Origin: Planctomycetota bacterium
GTDB taxonomy: Bacteria; Planctomycetota; UBA1135
DNA: 64,000 nucleotides
Assembly (NCBI GenBank): GCA_002705055.1
Contig: PAHY01000042.1
Coordinates: 1-64,000 of the forward strand
Direction of reading: 5' to 3'
Part shown: positions 33,779-43,276 of the stretch, piece after piece
How positions within the stretch are numbered: position 1 is the first letter of the stretch
Layout of the letters: the number at the start of each line of letters is the position of its first letter
Translations under genes and position numbers: made by a program
The notes under the pieces: model-generated
Told to the model about the DNA's origin: nothing
What the model saw: the letters and a program-made list of their open reading frames with translations, nothing else
Databases searched by the model: none

Positions 33779-35233
33779 CTACTCTTGCGCCTGCTTCCAC
33801 TGCTCGACGGTCCACGGCGCGATGACCTGGTGCGCGAACTCGAGGTATCCCAGCTCGTACAGACGCTGGCGCATATCGCCCCCCGGGATGTGGGTGACTT
33901 CTCCTTGGGGAGTCGCCTGGTACCAGGCCTGCATCCGCCCCAGCATGCGCTCGACCTCAGCGGGGTGACGCTCGGCCACGTTGACCATCTCGTAGAGGTC
34001 CTGGCTGCGATCGTAGAGCTCGATCGACTGATACGGATAGGGCACCCCGCGCGGCGGCTCGAAGGGGCCTGCGCCGCCATCCTGAGTGGGATTGTGAATC
34101 AAGGTCCAGCGTGCGTCGCGCAGCGCGTAGTACTCCGTCTGCCAGGAAGCAGCCCAGACTTCGCGAGCGGGTGCCTCCAGGGCCAGCAATTCAGGGAGCA
34201 CATCCAGCAGGCTGCGCGGCTGGGACTGACGCCCCACTGCAGCACCTCGGCCGGCCACAACCAGAGGCACCTGCAGGACGCCGCGATAAAGGCTCTTGGC
34301 GTGCAGGAAGTAACCGTGCCGCTCGGCCAGTTCTTCGCCGTGGTCCGAGAAGAAGACCACCGTTGCCTCGTCCAGCAGGCCGCCGCGCCCCGCGCCGCGG
34401 TAGGCGGCATCCAAGCCGGTCAGCAGCTCCTGCACCCATCCCGCTGCAGCCAGGATTTCGCCGTCGTAGAGGCCAATGATCGCTTGGCGCGTGGCCTCGT
34501 CGAGGGTCTCCGGCTGGGCGTGGTAGGCGTAGAGCGCATCATTGTCCGCCGGGGTCAGCGGTCGCTCGCTGAAGCGGCGGGCCAACTCTTCGGGCGGCGT
34601 GTAGGGCTGATGCGGGGCCATGAAGTGCGCCCAGAGCATGAGCGGTTCGCCTGCGTCAATGTGCGGGCGGGCCCGGTCGAGCAACGCACCCGGCAGACTG
34701 GGCTCGAGCTCCTTGGGCAGCATCTGGTAGCTCTCAAAGCCCTTCTCCAAGCCGCAACCGCGGCTGATCGCGCGATTAGCGACCGCCGCATGGGTGCGGT
34801 AGCCATGGGCTTGAAAGCTCTCGGCCCAGGTCGGAACGGTGAGCACCGTCGGGTTGGACACGGCGCCGTGCTCGAGCGGAAACTCCCCGGTCCAGAAGCT
34901 CGCCAGCGAAGGCATGGTCTTGCCGATCGGCGCCCAGACCGAGTCATAGACGGTGCCCTGCTCGGCGAGCCAGGCCAGACTGAAGGGATCATCTGCCTCC
35001 CCCGCCGTCTCGCGCTCGTAGCCGTAAAAGGGCAGATGGTCCGCGCGCAGCGTATCGATCGAGACGAAGATCCAATCCCGATCGCGCGCGGACGCGTGCA
35101 CGGGGCGCTCGGCGGCTGTCCCGTGAGCGGACGTGTCCGGCTTGGTCCCGCATGCTGCAGCTGCCGCACACACCAGGACCAGGACGAGTAACTCTCGCCA
35201 GGTGTTCGCGAGCGGGTGGATCCCTCCCCTCAT
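33779..35233 (-). CDS. Sulfatase-like hydrolase (alkaline phosphatase superfamily)
   Basis: 484 residues from the ATG at 35233. A hydrophobic N-terminal segment ends in CAAAAACG, probably a lipobox or membrane anchor. Core motifs are the metal-binding SIDTLRADHLPFYGY near residue 53, the nucleophile region APIGKTMPSLASFWTGEFP near residue 100, and FFSDHGEELAERHGYFLHAK near residue 292. The usual sulfatase CxPxR is replaced by T-M-P-S-L, so formylglycine cannot form; a Thr nucleophile, as in phosphoethanolamine transferase-type enzymes, is likely. The true reaction may be phosphate-ester or transfer chemistry. Confidence 0.85.
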   Translation of the reverse strand: MRGGIHPLANTWRELLVLVLVCAAAAACGTKPDTSAHGTAAERPVHASARDRDWIFVSIDTLRADHLPFYGYERETAGEADDPFSLAWLAEQGTVYDSVWAPIGKTMPSLASFWTGEFPLEHGAVSNPTVLTVPTWAESFQAHGYRTHAAVANRAISRGCGLEKGFESYQMLPKELEPSLPGALLDRARPHIDAGEPLMLWAHFMAPHQPYTPPEELARRFSERPLTPADNDALYAYHAQPETLDEATRQAIIGLYDGEILAAAGWVQELLTGLDAAYRGAGRGGLLDEATVVFFSDHGEELAERHGYFLHAKSLYRGVLQVPLVVAGRGAAVGRQSQPRSLLDVLPELLALEAPAREVWAASWQTEYYALRDARWTLIHNPTQDGGAGPFEPPRGVPYPYQSIELYDRSQDLYEMVNVAERHPAEVERMLGRMQAWYQATPQGEVTHIPGGDMRQRLYELGYLEFAHQVIAPWTVEQWKQAQE

Positions 35234-35246
35234 TGCTGGAATTCTA
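35234..35246 (-). promoter_or_regulatory. TAGAAT box 7 nt before the sulfatase-like gene
   Basis: Minus strand TAGAAT (35246-35241) follows the DASS transporter TGA without a gap and is separated from the ATG by TCCAGCA. The string CTGATAGAAT is identical to the one at the der/lipoprotein junction (3766-3775 region). It suggests an internal leaderless promoter within the transporter operon. Confidence 0.45.
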
Positions 35247-36794
35247 TCAGTCGGCCGGGCCAAGATCCGCGTCCACCGGCCGGGCCCAGTCCGGGAAGGT
35301 GCTGAGGTCGAAGCCCCAGGTGGGCGCGATCCAGTAGATCGCGAAGAAGGTCACCAGTACGGCTGTCAGCAGATTGAGCAGCACCCCCGCTCGGGCCATG
35401 TCCATCACGCGCAGGCGACCCGAGGAGAACAGGATCGCGTTGGGCGGGGTGGCCACCGGCAGCATGAAGGCGCAGCTCACCGCGAGGGTTGCTGGGAGAG
35501 CGAGCAGGAAGGGGTGGACCCCGGCGGCAACGCAGGCGCTGAACATCAGCGGCAAGAGCACGTTGATGGTCGCCGTGTTCGAGGTGATCTCGGTGAGGAA
35601 GGTCACCCCGAGCGCCACCACGAAGGCCATCGCCACCGGCGGCATCGAGCCGATCATGCCGGCGAGCGACTCGCCGATGGCGGTCGACAGTCCGCTCTCC
35701 TCACAGGCGCGCGCGAGCGCGAAGCCGCCGCCCAGCAGGATCAGGATCCCCCACGGGACCTGTTTGCAGTCTTCCCAGTCGAGCAGAGCTCCGGTTCGCG
35801 GGGAACGACCGGGAAGCAGGAACAGCAGGACGACCCCCAGGAGCGCGACCGTGGAGTCGCTGATCGTGGCGGCCACCTGCTGCGGCAGCAGTTCCTGCCA
35901 GCCCGGCAAGGACACCGCGCCGAAGTCGGCGCCGGAGCGCGTCATCCACAGGCTGGCCACCAGCAGGAAGATCGCCAGGACGCGGTTCTGTTCCGCGCTG
36001 CGCCGCCCGGTCGCCTGCCGCTCTTGACGCACTTCCTCGATGGACAAGCCCGAACTTCCCGGCACGCGGTGCACCACCCGCACCAGGACGAACCAGGCGA
36101 CGGCGAGGAAGCCCGCGACCAGGGGCAAAGCGCCGAGGAACCAGCTCCCGAAGGCAATGCTCGGCGCATCCGGAAAGCGGTCGCGAATCTGTCCGAGAAA
36201 GACGCTGTTGGGCGCAGTGCCGATCGGCGTGGCGACGCCGCCGATCGAGCAGGCGTAGGCGATGCCGAGCAGCAGCGGGCGCGTCAGGATCTCGCGGTCG
36301 GCGGGCGCACAGCGATCCAGCACCGCCAGGGCAACCGGGAGCATCAGCAGCGCCGTGCTGGTGTTGCTGACGAACATGCTCAGGAGCGCCGCCACCAGCA
36401 TGAATCCCAGCACCACGCGACGTGGGGCGGCGCCGAACAGCGTCAGCGCGCGCAAGGCAAAGCGGCGGTGCAAGCCGTATCGCTCGAGGCCGATCGCCAG
36501 GATGAAGCCACCGAGGAACAGCAGCAGAATGTCGTGGAAGTACCACGGCGCCACTTGGCGCGCCGGGATCGCGCCCGTGGCCGGCAGCAAAAAGGCCGGC
36601 AGCAGGGACGCCACCGGCAAGGGCAGCGCCGCAGTCAGCCAGCACCAGGCCGTCAGCGTGGCCACCCCGGCGACCGCGCGCGCATCGGCGGGCAGCGCGG
36701 CGACCCCGGGCAGGAAGGGCACCACCAGCGCCAACGCGCAGCCGGCGCCGAAGCGCAGGAGTGCGGGACGCGGACGATCGGCGGGCTCGACCAT
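35247..36794 (-). CDS. DASS (SLC13) family anion/sodium symporter
   Basis: 515 residues, about 11-12 membrane helices. It has the two Ser-Asn-Thr signatures that bind sodium and the carboxylate: SNTST near residue 141 and SNTATINVLLPL near 405. Each is followed by an anion-site motif, GTAPNS and TPPNA. Typical substrates are dicarboxylates, citrate or sulfate; the sequence does not decide between them. The next gene is sulfatase-like, so an oxyanion released by that enzyme is a possible substrate, but this is inference. Confidence 0.92.
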   Translation of the reverse strand: MVEPADRPRPALLRFGAGCALALVVPFLPGVAALPADARAVAGVATLTAWCWLTAALPLPVASLLPAFLLPATGAIPARQVAPWYFHDILLLFLGGFILAIGLERYGLHRRFALRALTLFGAAPRRVVLGFMLVAALLSMFVSNTSTALLMLPVALAVLDRCAPADREILTRPLLLGIAYACSIGGVATPIGTAPNSVFLGQIRDRFPDAPSIAFGSWFLGALPLVAGFLAVAWFVLVRVVHRVPGSSGLSIEEVRQERQATGRRSAEQNRVLAIFLLVASLWMTRSGADFGAVSLPGWQELLPQQVAATISDSTVALLGVVLLFLLPGRSPRTGALLDWEDCKQVPWGILILLGGGFALARACEESGLSTAIGESLAGMIGSMPPVAMAFVVALGVTFLTEITSNTATINVLLPLMFSACVAAGVHPFLLALPATLAVSCAFMLPVATPPNAILFSSGRLRVMDMARAGVLLNLLTAVLVTFFAIYWIAPTWGFDLSTFPDWARPVDADLGPAD

Positions 36795-36905
36795 GGGGTG
36801 GGCTTGGCTCGAACGAGAGCGGAGGTCATCCTATGGGCGCGGGCCTCGCCGTCCCCCCTCCGTTTCCGCCTCCCGGCGGCACGCTGACGGGCCGCCCCTC
36901 CGCTC

Positions 36906-37829
36906 ATGAGCATCGTTGACCGCCTCTTCGCCTCCGTCATGCCACTCGTCCCGCGCCCGATCGTGCGGCGCTTGAGTACGCGCTACATTGCCGGAGAATC
37001 GATCGCTGATGCGCTGCAGGCTGGGGCCGCGCTGCAGGGCGCGGACTACCGCGTGACCTATGACATTCTCGGCGAGGCGGTGGCGGACCGCGCGGGCGTC
37101 GAGACTGCGGCCGCGGAGTACGAGCAGTTGCTCCAGGCGCTGATCGACCAAAAGCTCGAGCGCAACCTGTCGCTGAAGCCGACTCAGATGGGCCTCGACG
37201 TGAGCGAGGACTTCTGCTTCGAAATCGTCAGCCGGATCGCGCAGCGCGCCCGCGCCCACGAGGCCTTCGTCCGTTTCGAAATGGAGGACTCGCCCACGGT
37301 GGACGCCACCCTGAGCGTCTTTGATCGCCTGCGCGCCGAGTACGGCGGCACCGTCGGCTGCGTGCTGCAGTCGATGCTGCACCGCACGGAAGACGACGCG
37401 CGTCGCCTGGTGAGCATCGAGCAGCCGCTGAATGTGCGCCTGGTCAAAGGGATCTACGTCGAGCCTCCTGAGGTCGCCTACCAGGACGGCGCCGAGGTCA
37501 ATGCCTCCTACCTGCGCACGCTCGAGATCCTGCTGGATGGCGGCGCATTTGTCGCCGTGGCTTCTCACGATGAAGCCCTTATCGCGGGGCTGCATGCCTA
37601 CCTGGACAAGAACCCCGATGCGCGCGAGCGCACCGAGGTCCAGATGCTGCTCGGCGTGCGCGAGGAGCTGCGTCAGCAGGTCCGCGCTTCGGGGCTGCCG
37701 GTTCGGGTCTACGTCCCCTATGGCACGCAGTGGTACCCCTACGTGGTGCGCCGCTTGCGCAAGAACCCCAAGCTGGCGACCTACGCGCTGACCGGTCTGT
37801 TCCGCAAGCGCGAGAAGATGTCGTCCTAG
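36906..37829 (+). CDS. Proline dehydrogenase (monofunctional)
   Basis: Flavoprotein that oxidises proline to pyrroline-5-carboxylate. 307 residues, the length of single-domain PRODH. Barrel motifs visible are FVRFEMEDS near residue 122, VRLVKGIYVEPPEVAY near 177, VAVASHDEAL near 220, QMLLGV near 247, and YVPYGTQWYPYVVRRL near 276, which carries the substrate-binding Arg pair. No P5C dehydrogenase domain or gene is adjacent. Its stop overlaps that of the convergent NrnA-like gene. Confidence 0.94.
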   Translation: MSIVDRLFASVMPLVPRPIVRRLSTRYIAGESIADALQAGAALQGADYRVTYDILGEAVADRAGVETAAAEYEQLLQALIDQKLERNLSLKPTQMGLDVSEDFCFEIVSRIAQRARAHEAFVRFEMEDSPTVDATLSVFDRLRAEYGGTVGCVLQSMLHRTEDDARRLVSIEQPLNVRLVKGIYVEPPEVAYQDGAEVNASYLRTLEILLDGGAFVAVASHDEALIAGLHAYLDKNPDARERTEVQMLLGVREELRQQVRASGLPVRVYVPYGTQWYPYVVRRLRKNPKLATYALTGLFRKREKMSS

Positions 37830-38809
37830 GCCGAGGTCGCGGCCACCGCGGCTTCCAGCAGCTCGATGATGCGCTCGCGTGCCGCCGCGATGCCCATGCC
37901 CTCGTCGAGGGTCGCGCCCGCCGCGCGCGCGTGCCCACCGCCGCCGATCTCGCGAGCGATCTGATTGACGTCGACGACCGTCTTGCTGCGGAAGGAGACC
38001 TTGACCCGCCCGCCACGCTCGCTGAGGAACGCCACGACCTCGACCGAGCCGACCGCGCGCAGGATGTCGAGCACTTCGTCGGTGTCGATGAGCTCGCCGC
38101 CCGCCTCGCGCAAGGTCGGCTCGTCAACCCAGCCCACCACGGCCTTGCCCTCGGCGTGATAGCTGGTCTGGGCGAGCGCCGCCCCGATCCCGCGCGGTGT
38201 GCCGAGCGAGGTCTGCTGATAGATCGCCCGGTACACCCGGTCCGGGTCGACACCCCCGGCCACCAGTTCGGCCGCGGCGGCGAAGGCGCGGGCATCGGCG
38301 TTCGAGTACTTCAGCCAGCCCGTGTCGGTCATCAGCGCCACGAAGGCGGCTTCCAGCGCGACCGGATCGGGCTCACCGCCGAGCTGGCGGATCAGGTCCA
38401 CCGCCAGCAGGCCGGTGGCCGCAGCCGTCACGTCGTGAAACTCGGCATCCCAGTGATGCTCGGCGCGGTCGAAGGGGTGATGGTCGACGACCAGTCGCGC
38501 CGCGCCCAGTTCGGCGAGTTCCTGCCCCATCGCGCCGAGTCGATCCAGCTGCGAGCAGTCGCAGACGATCGCCAGGTCGTGCTGCGGCAAAGTGCCACGC
38601 CCCGCGTAGAGCGACCACGGGGTCTGCTCTTCCAAAAAGCCGTAGCGACCATCGGGTGGATCCGGCAGCACCAGCTCCACCTGCTTGCCCAGCGCACGCA
38701 GGCCGCGCGCGACGACGATCGCCGCCCCGAGTGAGTCTCCATCGGCTCGGAGATGGCCCGCGACCAGAACGCGCTCAGCTTGTTGAATCAGAGAAATCGC
38801 GGAGGACAT
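37826..38809 (-). CDS. DHH-family phosphoesterase, NrnA-like
   Basis: Probable nanoRNase/pAp phosphatase. 327 residues with the DHH motifs: GHLRADGDSLGAA (motif I), CDCSQLDR (motif II), VVDHHPFD (motif III) and DTGWLKYSN (motif IV), then a DHHA1 domain ending in IGGGGHARAAGATL. The length fits NrnA well. The ATG at 38809 lies inside the 3' end of the amidohydrolase gene (35-nt overlap), so translation is coupled. Confidence 0.93.
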   Translation of the reverse strand: MSSAISLIQQAERVLVAGHLRADGDSLGAAIVVARGLRALGKQVELVLPDPPDGRYGFLEEQTPWSLYAGRGTLPQHDLAIVCDCSQLDRLGAMGQELAELGAARLVVDHHPFDRAEHHWDAEFHDVTAAATGLLAVDLIRQLGGEPDPVALEAAFVALMTDTGWLKYSNADARAFAAAAELVAGGVDPDRVYRAIYQQTSLGTPRGIGAALAQTSYHAEGKAVVGWVDEPTLREAGGELIDTDEVLDILRAVGSVEVVAFLSERGGRVKVSFRSKTVVDVNQIAREIGGGGHARAAGATLDEGMGIAAARERIIELLEAAVAATSA

Positions 38810-40028
38810 CGGTGGCGGGGGCTTGCGCGGGAGTTGGAGGGAGGTGGTCGGCCCCGGCGCGAACCAGACTGTCGCAAAGCGCCCCAGCCTCGCGCAAGCC
38901 GGGGTCGCGGAGCCGCAGCACGCGCGCGCGGCGACCGGGAAGCAGACTGCCCTCGCTTGAGGACTGACCGAGCGCCGCGGCCGCCCGAGTCGTGACCGCC
39001 CCCCACCAGGCGCGCGCTTCATACTGCGGAAGGATGGTCGCCGCGAGACGCAGCTCGCGGAAGGGATCCAGCATGTCGTTGCTCGCGCGCGAATCACAGC
39101 CCAGCAGCGGCGCCGCCATCCCGGCCTCGGCGAACGCGGGCTCGGGCCGCTCAAAGTAGCGGTGCGTGCCCGGGCAGAAGACGACGTCCACCCGCTTGAG
39201 CATGAGCTGGCGCAGCTCGCTTGCCTTCAGATCGCCGGCATGCACCGCCAGCGTGCGCGGGCGCAGCCCCGGGGCGACGGACTCCAGCCAGGCGACCGGG
39301 GAATCCCAGCACGCGCTCGTCCGCGCGCGCCCGCGACGATCAAACAACTCGCCCAGAGGACCGCCACCCGTCTGCAGCAGGGCGCGCTCCTCCTCGTGCT
39401 CTCCCAGGTGGATCGAGAGATAGCGACCGGGTGCCTGCGCCCAAGCAAAGGCCCGGCGCGCCAGCTCCGGGCTGACTGAAAAGGGAGCATGCAGAGCCAG
39501 GCCGCGCACGGATGCCGCCGCGCCCTGTTCGAACTCGGCGAAGGCTGCTTCCGCGGCGCTCGGATCCGGCTCAAAGAGCTCCGGCCAAACTTCCACGTCG
39601 ATCGGCAGCCGCCGCTGCACCTGAGGAGGCAGCTCCGCCCCCGGCTCGGATCGCGCGCTGAGCACGAAGCCGCACCCGGCAGCAGCCAGCTCGGCGCAGC
39701 TCGCCTCCGCGCTGTCCTGGGAGCTCATCCGCTGTCCCCCGGAGTTCATCCTCCAGCGCAGCAGCGCCGCGACCCAGGACGCAAAACTCGTCCGCGTCCA
39801 CCGCTCGCAGGGCGCATCGAAGCTCTCGAGATGCGCGTGCAGCAGGCGCGGCGGGGCCACCCAGAGCTCGTCCGGGAACTCCTCGACTTCCAGGCCGGCC
39901 GGCAACTCGTCCGCTTCACACCAGCGCACGATCCGGCCCTGCTCGACCAGACAGACCGGGCCGGCCACGCACTGGCTCGGATCGAGCAGTGCCGCGGCCG
40001 GCCGCAGGGCGCGCACTATTCCCTCCAA
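38775..40028 (-). CDS. Amidohydrolase-family deaminase-like protein
   Basis: 417 residues of the metal-dependent hydrolase superfamily. It has an HxH-type metal site (LLHAHLESF near residue 62), a later His in SIHLGEHEEE, AVHAGDLKASEL and a terminal D-SRASNDML (the SxASN pattern of aminohydrolases). This group includes ATZ/TRZ-like chlorohydrolases and aminofutalosine deaminase; I cannot choose the substrate, and no menaquinone gene is near. It overlaps the lipoprotein gene upstream by 13 nt and the NrnA-like gene downstream by 35 nt. Confidence 0.8.
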   Translation of the reverse strand: MEGIVRALRPAAALLDPSQCVAGPVCLVEQGRIVRWCEADELPAGLEVEEFPDELWVAPPRLLHAHLESFDAPCERWTRTSFASWVAALLRWRMNSGGQRMSSQDSAEASCAELAAAGCGFVLSARSEPGAELPPQVQRRLPIDVEVWPELFEPDPSAAEAAFAEFEQGAAASVRGLALHAPFSVSPELARRAFAWAQAPGRYLSIHLGEHEEERALLQTGGGPLGELFDRRGRARTSACWDSPVAWLESVAPGLRPRTLAVHAGDLKASELRQLMLKRVDVVFCPGTHRYFERPEPAFAEAGMAAPLLGCDSRASNDMLDPFRELRLAATILPQYEARAWWGAVTTRAAAALGQSSSEGSLLPGRRARVLRLRDPGLREAGALCDSLVRAGADHLPPTPAQAPATDVLRDFSDSTS

Positions 40029-43000
40029 TCCACCGACACGCCGGTGACGCGGAAGTACGCGCTCGGTGCATTGCCGATGAGAGAGGAGACCAGGTCCTGG
40101 TCAAAGACGAGCTGGTAACGCAGCAGGCGCGTCGACGCCGGCGCCGCCTGCAGTTCGTCGTCGCCGCCGGTGACCGTGTTGTAGCCAGGGATCACCCAGC
40201 CGTACTCGGAGCCTTCGACCACCTCAATGACGCCGTTCTCCTCGAAGCCGTAGCCCGTCTGGAAGGCCACCCAAACCGGAGTGACCCCCGGGCCGGTGGG
40301 GTTGGCATCGTTGTAGGTGATGGTCTGCGGGCTGCCCGTCCCGTTGCTGTACTCAATCTCGACCTGCCAGGAATCGAAGATCAGGAAGAGCAGTTCGGGG
40401 TCGGCCTCGTACCAGTCGGATGCGATGCCGGTCGAGTTGCCGTTGAAGAAGGCGTTGCCTCCGCCCACAGCCTTGGGGACGGTCTGGTCGCCGATGCTGC
40501 CCGAAAGATCCACCTGGAAGGCGCCCTGGTTCTCGCCGGTCAGGCTGTACTCCGGGCGAGTCGCCAGATCGTAGGACTCGATCGGGCTGACGATGCCGTT
40601 GGCATCCGCCAGGGTGAAGGGATTCGACGACTCAAAGCGGAGCACGCCGATGCCGCCGACACCGCCATCATTGCCGACTGCGCCGAGGCCACCCTGACCG
40701 CCGTTCAGGTCGATGGTGCCGACGTCACCGCCGTCGGTGAAGGTCGCGGTGCCGCCCACCTGAAGCAGCAGACCGCCGCCGGCTCCACCCCCGCCGCCAG
40801 CCGAGCCGACGCGGTTGGTGAAGAAGCCGATGGTGTCGATCGGCAGCGTGGTCGAAACGCGGGTGGCCGCAGAGCCGCCGTCGCCGCCGCTGACGTCAAT
40901 CGTGCCCAGCAGGTTGAGGTCGCGGGCGATCTGCAGCTGAACGCCGCCGCCGCCTGCGCCGCCGCCGCAGCCGTCCGAGTCGCGATAGGACTCGACCTCG
41001 GCCTGCACCAGCGAGTTGCCGCTCAGCTCGAAGTTGAAGGAACCGTGCTGCGAGTTGCCGGCGCCGCCGCCACCCGCGCCACCGCGCAGATAGCCCTGCG
41101 CCGGATCGAGGGTGAAGTACGGGACAGGGTTGCCCCCCACCAGCGGGGTGTACTGACCGCCAATGCCCTCGGCGACCACGTTGCTGGCCTGGTTGTCCCA
41201 GCGCACGAAGTCGGGCCAGTTCTCGCGGTCGGCGGGATCCGAGACGTCGCCGCCGTGCAGAGGATCGCCATTCCAGTGGTGGTTGACGCCCAGCACGGTG
41301 TTGTAGCGATCGAAGTTGGGCTCGTTGGCCGACAGGAACTCGTTGTAGCTATCGGTCGCGATGCTGTCCTCGTCGTGGACATCGCCGCGTTCGCCGTCGG
41401 TCCAGTAACCGCCACCGCCACCGCCGCGCGCGCGCGCGATCGAGAAGTTGCGGTAGAAGAAGGTGCTCGAACCGAACTTCGACCAGTAGTTGCCGGAGAG
41501 GTCGAGACCGTCCAGGCCATTCACCCAGGCGCCCGAACCGACCTGACCGGTAATCGGCAGGCGGTTACTCTTCGGCGGCCAGGCCCAGGTTCCCATGCCG
41601 GAGCCCTCGAGAGCATCCGGGATGATCTGCGCAGCCGCCGCGCCCAGCGGCGCACCCTGTGCGTCTTGCCCGCCCACGCGTCCGCCGTTCTGGCCGTGCA
41701 CGCCGACCGCGGGCTCGGCGCCGTAACCAGCCAGGTAGCGGGTGTCGTCGGCCGCAGGCCCCGTCGTGGAGTGCTCGCCGAAGTAGCCATCCTTGGCGTC
41801 GTTGTAGTAGCCAGGGAGCTGGTGCCAGCCCAGGCCGCCGTGGCCGCCGCCGCCGCCGCCCAGAGCGGCTTCGCCGCCGGCGCCGCCGAGGTTCTCAAGC
41901 GGGTCCCCCAGCAATGCCTGCATATCTGCGGTGGGCGGTTCCGGCGCGCCGTTGAGCTTGTTGTAGGACAGGCGCTCGTCCTCCGGGCGGTACATGCCGA
42001 AGTTGGTTTCGCCGTCGGCGCCCGAGAAGTCGAGCGTGCCGCGAATATCGGCCGAGCCGCGCACGAACAGCCGCAAGGGGCGCGTGCCCATGGCCGCGGT
42101 CTCGTCGCCAAAGCCCAGCTCGAGCGAGCTGAACATCATCACGCCATCGCTGACCGGCAGATCGATGCCCAGCAGCTCGCTGTGCACCATGCCGGCGGCC
42201 GGAGCCGCGCCGGTATCAAAGACGAAACCGTCGAGGTCCGGCGAACCGAAGACGCCGCTGCCGCCACCTGGGTGCTGGCCCGACACCGGATCCAGGCCGC
42301 TGTCCAGGAAGCCGGTTCCTTCCCAAAGGGTGGGAGCGCTCTTCAGCGGATCGAGCTTCGCGGTGGTGGCGAAGTCTTCGCTGATCGAACCCGTAGCACC
42401 GGACACTTCCGGAAGCGGCACCTTGAAGCTACCCGAGTTGACCAGACGGTTGCCGACCAGGTCGGTGATCTGGTTCGAAACATCAATCCGCACCCAGCGC
42501 GTGCCGTTCTGGCCCGTCGGCAGCGCGCCGAGGGGCTGGAAGGTCAGCGAGGTGGTGCGGTTGTCAATGTCGTTCTGGAACAGGAAGGTGCCGTCAAGCG
42601 GGAAGACCACTTCGTTGCCGAAGCCATCGATCGAAACCAGGCTGACCGAAACGGTCGGGCTGGTGCCGTTCGGGTTGAGCAGCTGCGAGCTGCGCACCAG
42701 GTCGTTGAAGGACAGCACCACGTCGAAGGACCGCTCAAGCGGCGGGTTGTCCTCGCTCGGGGTGATGGTGACGGCCGGCGGGCCCGGCACGTAGTCGCGG
42801 ATGCCGATGGTCTCGAAGGTGCAGGACAGCCGCGAGGTGTTCGGGCGTCCGGCGCGCGAGCGCACCACGGCGCTGTCGCCCGGGGCCGCTGCGATCACCA
42901 GGCTGTAGGTGTTCGAATCCTCGAAGCCGAAGGAGACGCCTTCCGAGGAGTCTTCGTAGCTGGGGCGGAAGGTGACCTTGCTGCCGTCGACGAGAAACTT

Positions 43001-43276
43001 GCCCGTCGGGGATCCCCCGGTGGTCAGGTTGACCAGCGCGATCGAGGTGAGGTCGACCGAACTCGGCAGGACGTTGTCGTTGAAGGTGAAGACCAGATCG
43101 GAGTTCACCGACAGCTGGCGGACGGAGCAGGTGCCGCCATTGCAGCCCAGCGAGCAGACGCTGATCCGCAGGTCCTGCTGGGAGGCCGCGTTGCCCCCGG
43201 AGCCACTTCCCCCGCCTCCGCAGGAGGCGAACAGGAAGGCGGCGAGGAGAGGCGAAGTACGTAGAATCTTCGACAT
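40016..43276 (-). CDS. Giant glycine-rich Ig-like surface lipoprotein
   Basis: 1086 residues from the ATG at 43276. The signal peptide ends in a lipobox (FLFASCGGGG). The N-terminal 360 residues hold Ig-like modules of the bacterial SbsA/Big_5 kind (LVFTFNDNVLPSSVDLTSIAL, split in the family by loops). The middle, about residues 450-900, is rich in Gly repeats such as GGAGGEAALGGGGGGHGG and GGAGGGGAG, interspersed with LDFSG/IDVSGGDG strands that suggest a right-handed beta-helix. The C-terminus is a beta-sandwich. It resembles the 49442 protein in plan. Likely exposed on the cell surface or in the envelope; function unknown. Confidence 0.78.
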   Translation of the reverse strand: MSKILRTSPLLAAFLFASCGGGGSGSGGNAASQQDLRISVCSLGCNGGTCSVRQLSVNSDLVFTFNDNVLPSSVDLTSIALVNLTTGGSPTGKFLVDGSKVTFRPSYEDSSEGVSFGFEDSNTYSLVIAAAPGDSAVVRSRAGRPNTSRLSCTFETIGIRDYVPGPPAVTITPSEDNPPLERSFDVVLSFNDLVRSSQLLNPNGTSPTVSVSLVSIDGFGNEVVFPLDGTFLFQNDIDNRTTSLTFQPLGALPTGQNGTRWVRIDVSNQITDLVGNRLVNSGSFKVPLPEVSGATGSISEDFATTAKLDPLKSAPTLWEGTGFLDSGLDPVSGQHPGGGSGVFGSPDLDGFVFDTGAAPAAGMVHSELLGIDLPVSDGVMMFSSLELGFGDETAAMGTRPLRLFVRGSADIRGTLDFSGADGETNFGMYRPEDERLSYNKLNGAPEPPTADMQALLGDPLENLGGAGGEAALGGGGGGHGGLGWHQLPGYYNDAKDGYFGEHSTTGPAADDTRYLAGYGAEPAVGVHGQNGGRVGGQDAQGAPLGAAAAQIIPDALEGSGMGTWAWPPKSNRLPITGQVGSGAWVNGLDGLDLSGNYWSKFGSSTFFYRNFSIARARGGGGGGYWTDGERGDVHDEDSIATDSYNEFLSANEPNFDRYNTVLGVNHHWNGDPLHGGDVSDPADRENWPDFVRWDNQASNVVAEGIGGQYTPLVGGNPVPYFTLDPAQGYLRGGAGGGGAGNSQHGSFNFELSGNSLVQAEVESYRDSDGCGGGAGGGGVQLQIARDLNLLGTIDVSGGDGGSAATRVSTTLPIDTIGFFTNRVGSAGGGGGAGGGLLLQVGGTATFTDGGDVGTIDLNGGQGGLGAVGNDGGVGGIGVLRFESSNPFTLADANGIVSPIESYDLATRPEYSLTGENQGAFQVDLSGSIGDQTVPKAVGGGNAFFNGNSTGIASDWYEADPELLFLIFDSWQVEIEYSNGTGSPQTITYNDANPTGPGVTPVWVAFQTGYGFEENGVIEVVEGSEYGWVIPGYNTVTGGDDELQAAPASTRLLRYQLVFDQDLVSSLIGNAPSAYFRVTGVSVDWRE
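43262..43274 (+). promoter_or_regulatory. TAGAAT box 7 nt before a 30-codon leader ORF
   Basis: Plus strand TAGAAT at 43262-43267, CTTCGAC, then ATG at 43275. It has the same geometry as the minus-strand leaderless candidates but lies inside the signal-peptide codons of the divergent lipoprotein gene. Confidence 0.35.

Noticed and set aside
30444-33968. Long plus-strand frame (about 1170 codons) crossing comM and the membrane gene
   Set aside because: It crosses comM in another frame and is antisense to the membrane protein; composition is Pro/Ser/Arg-rich and no motif is seen.
35233-35263. Sulfatase-like start upstream at 35263
   Set aside because: It would overlap the DASS transporter end and precede the TAGAAT box; the ATG at 35233 gives a proper N-terminal signal segment.
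40600-42000. Possible tandem DNA repeats or CRISPR-like spacing in the glycine-codon runs
   Set aside because: The repetition is GGC/GGT codon-driven and irregular, with no direct repeats of constant length and no spacers.
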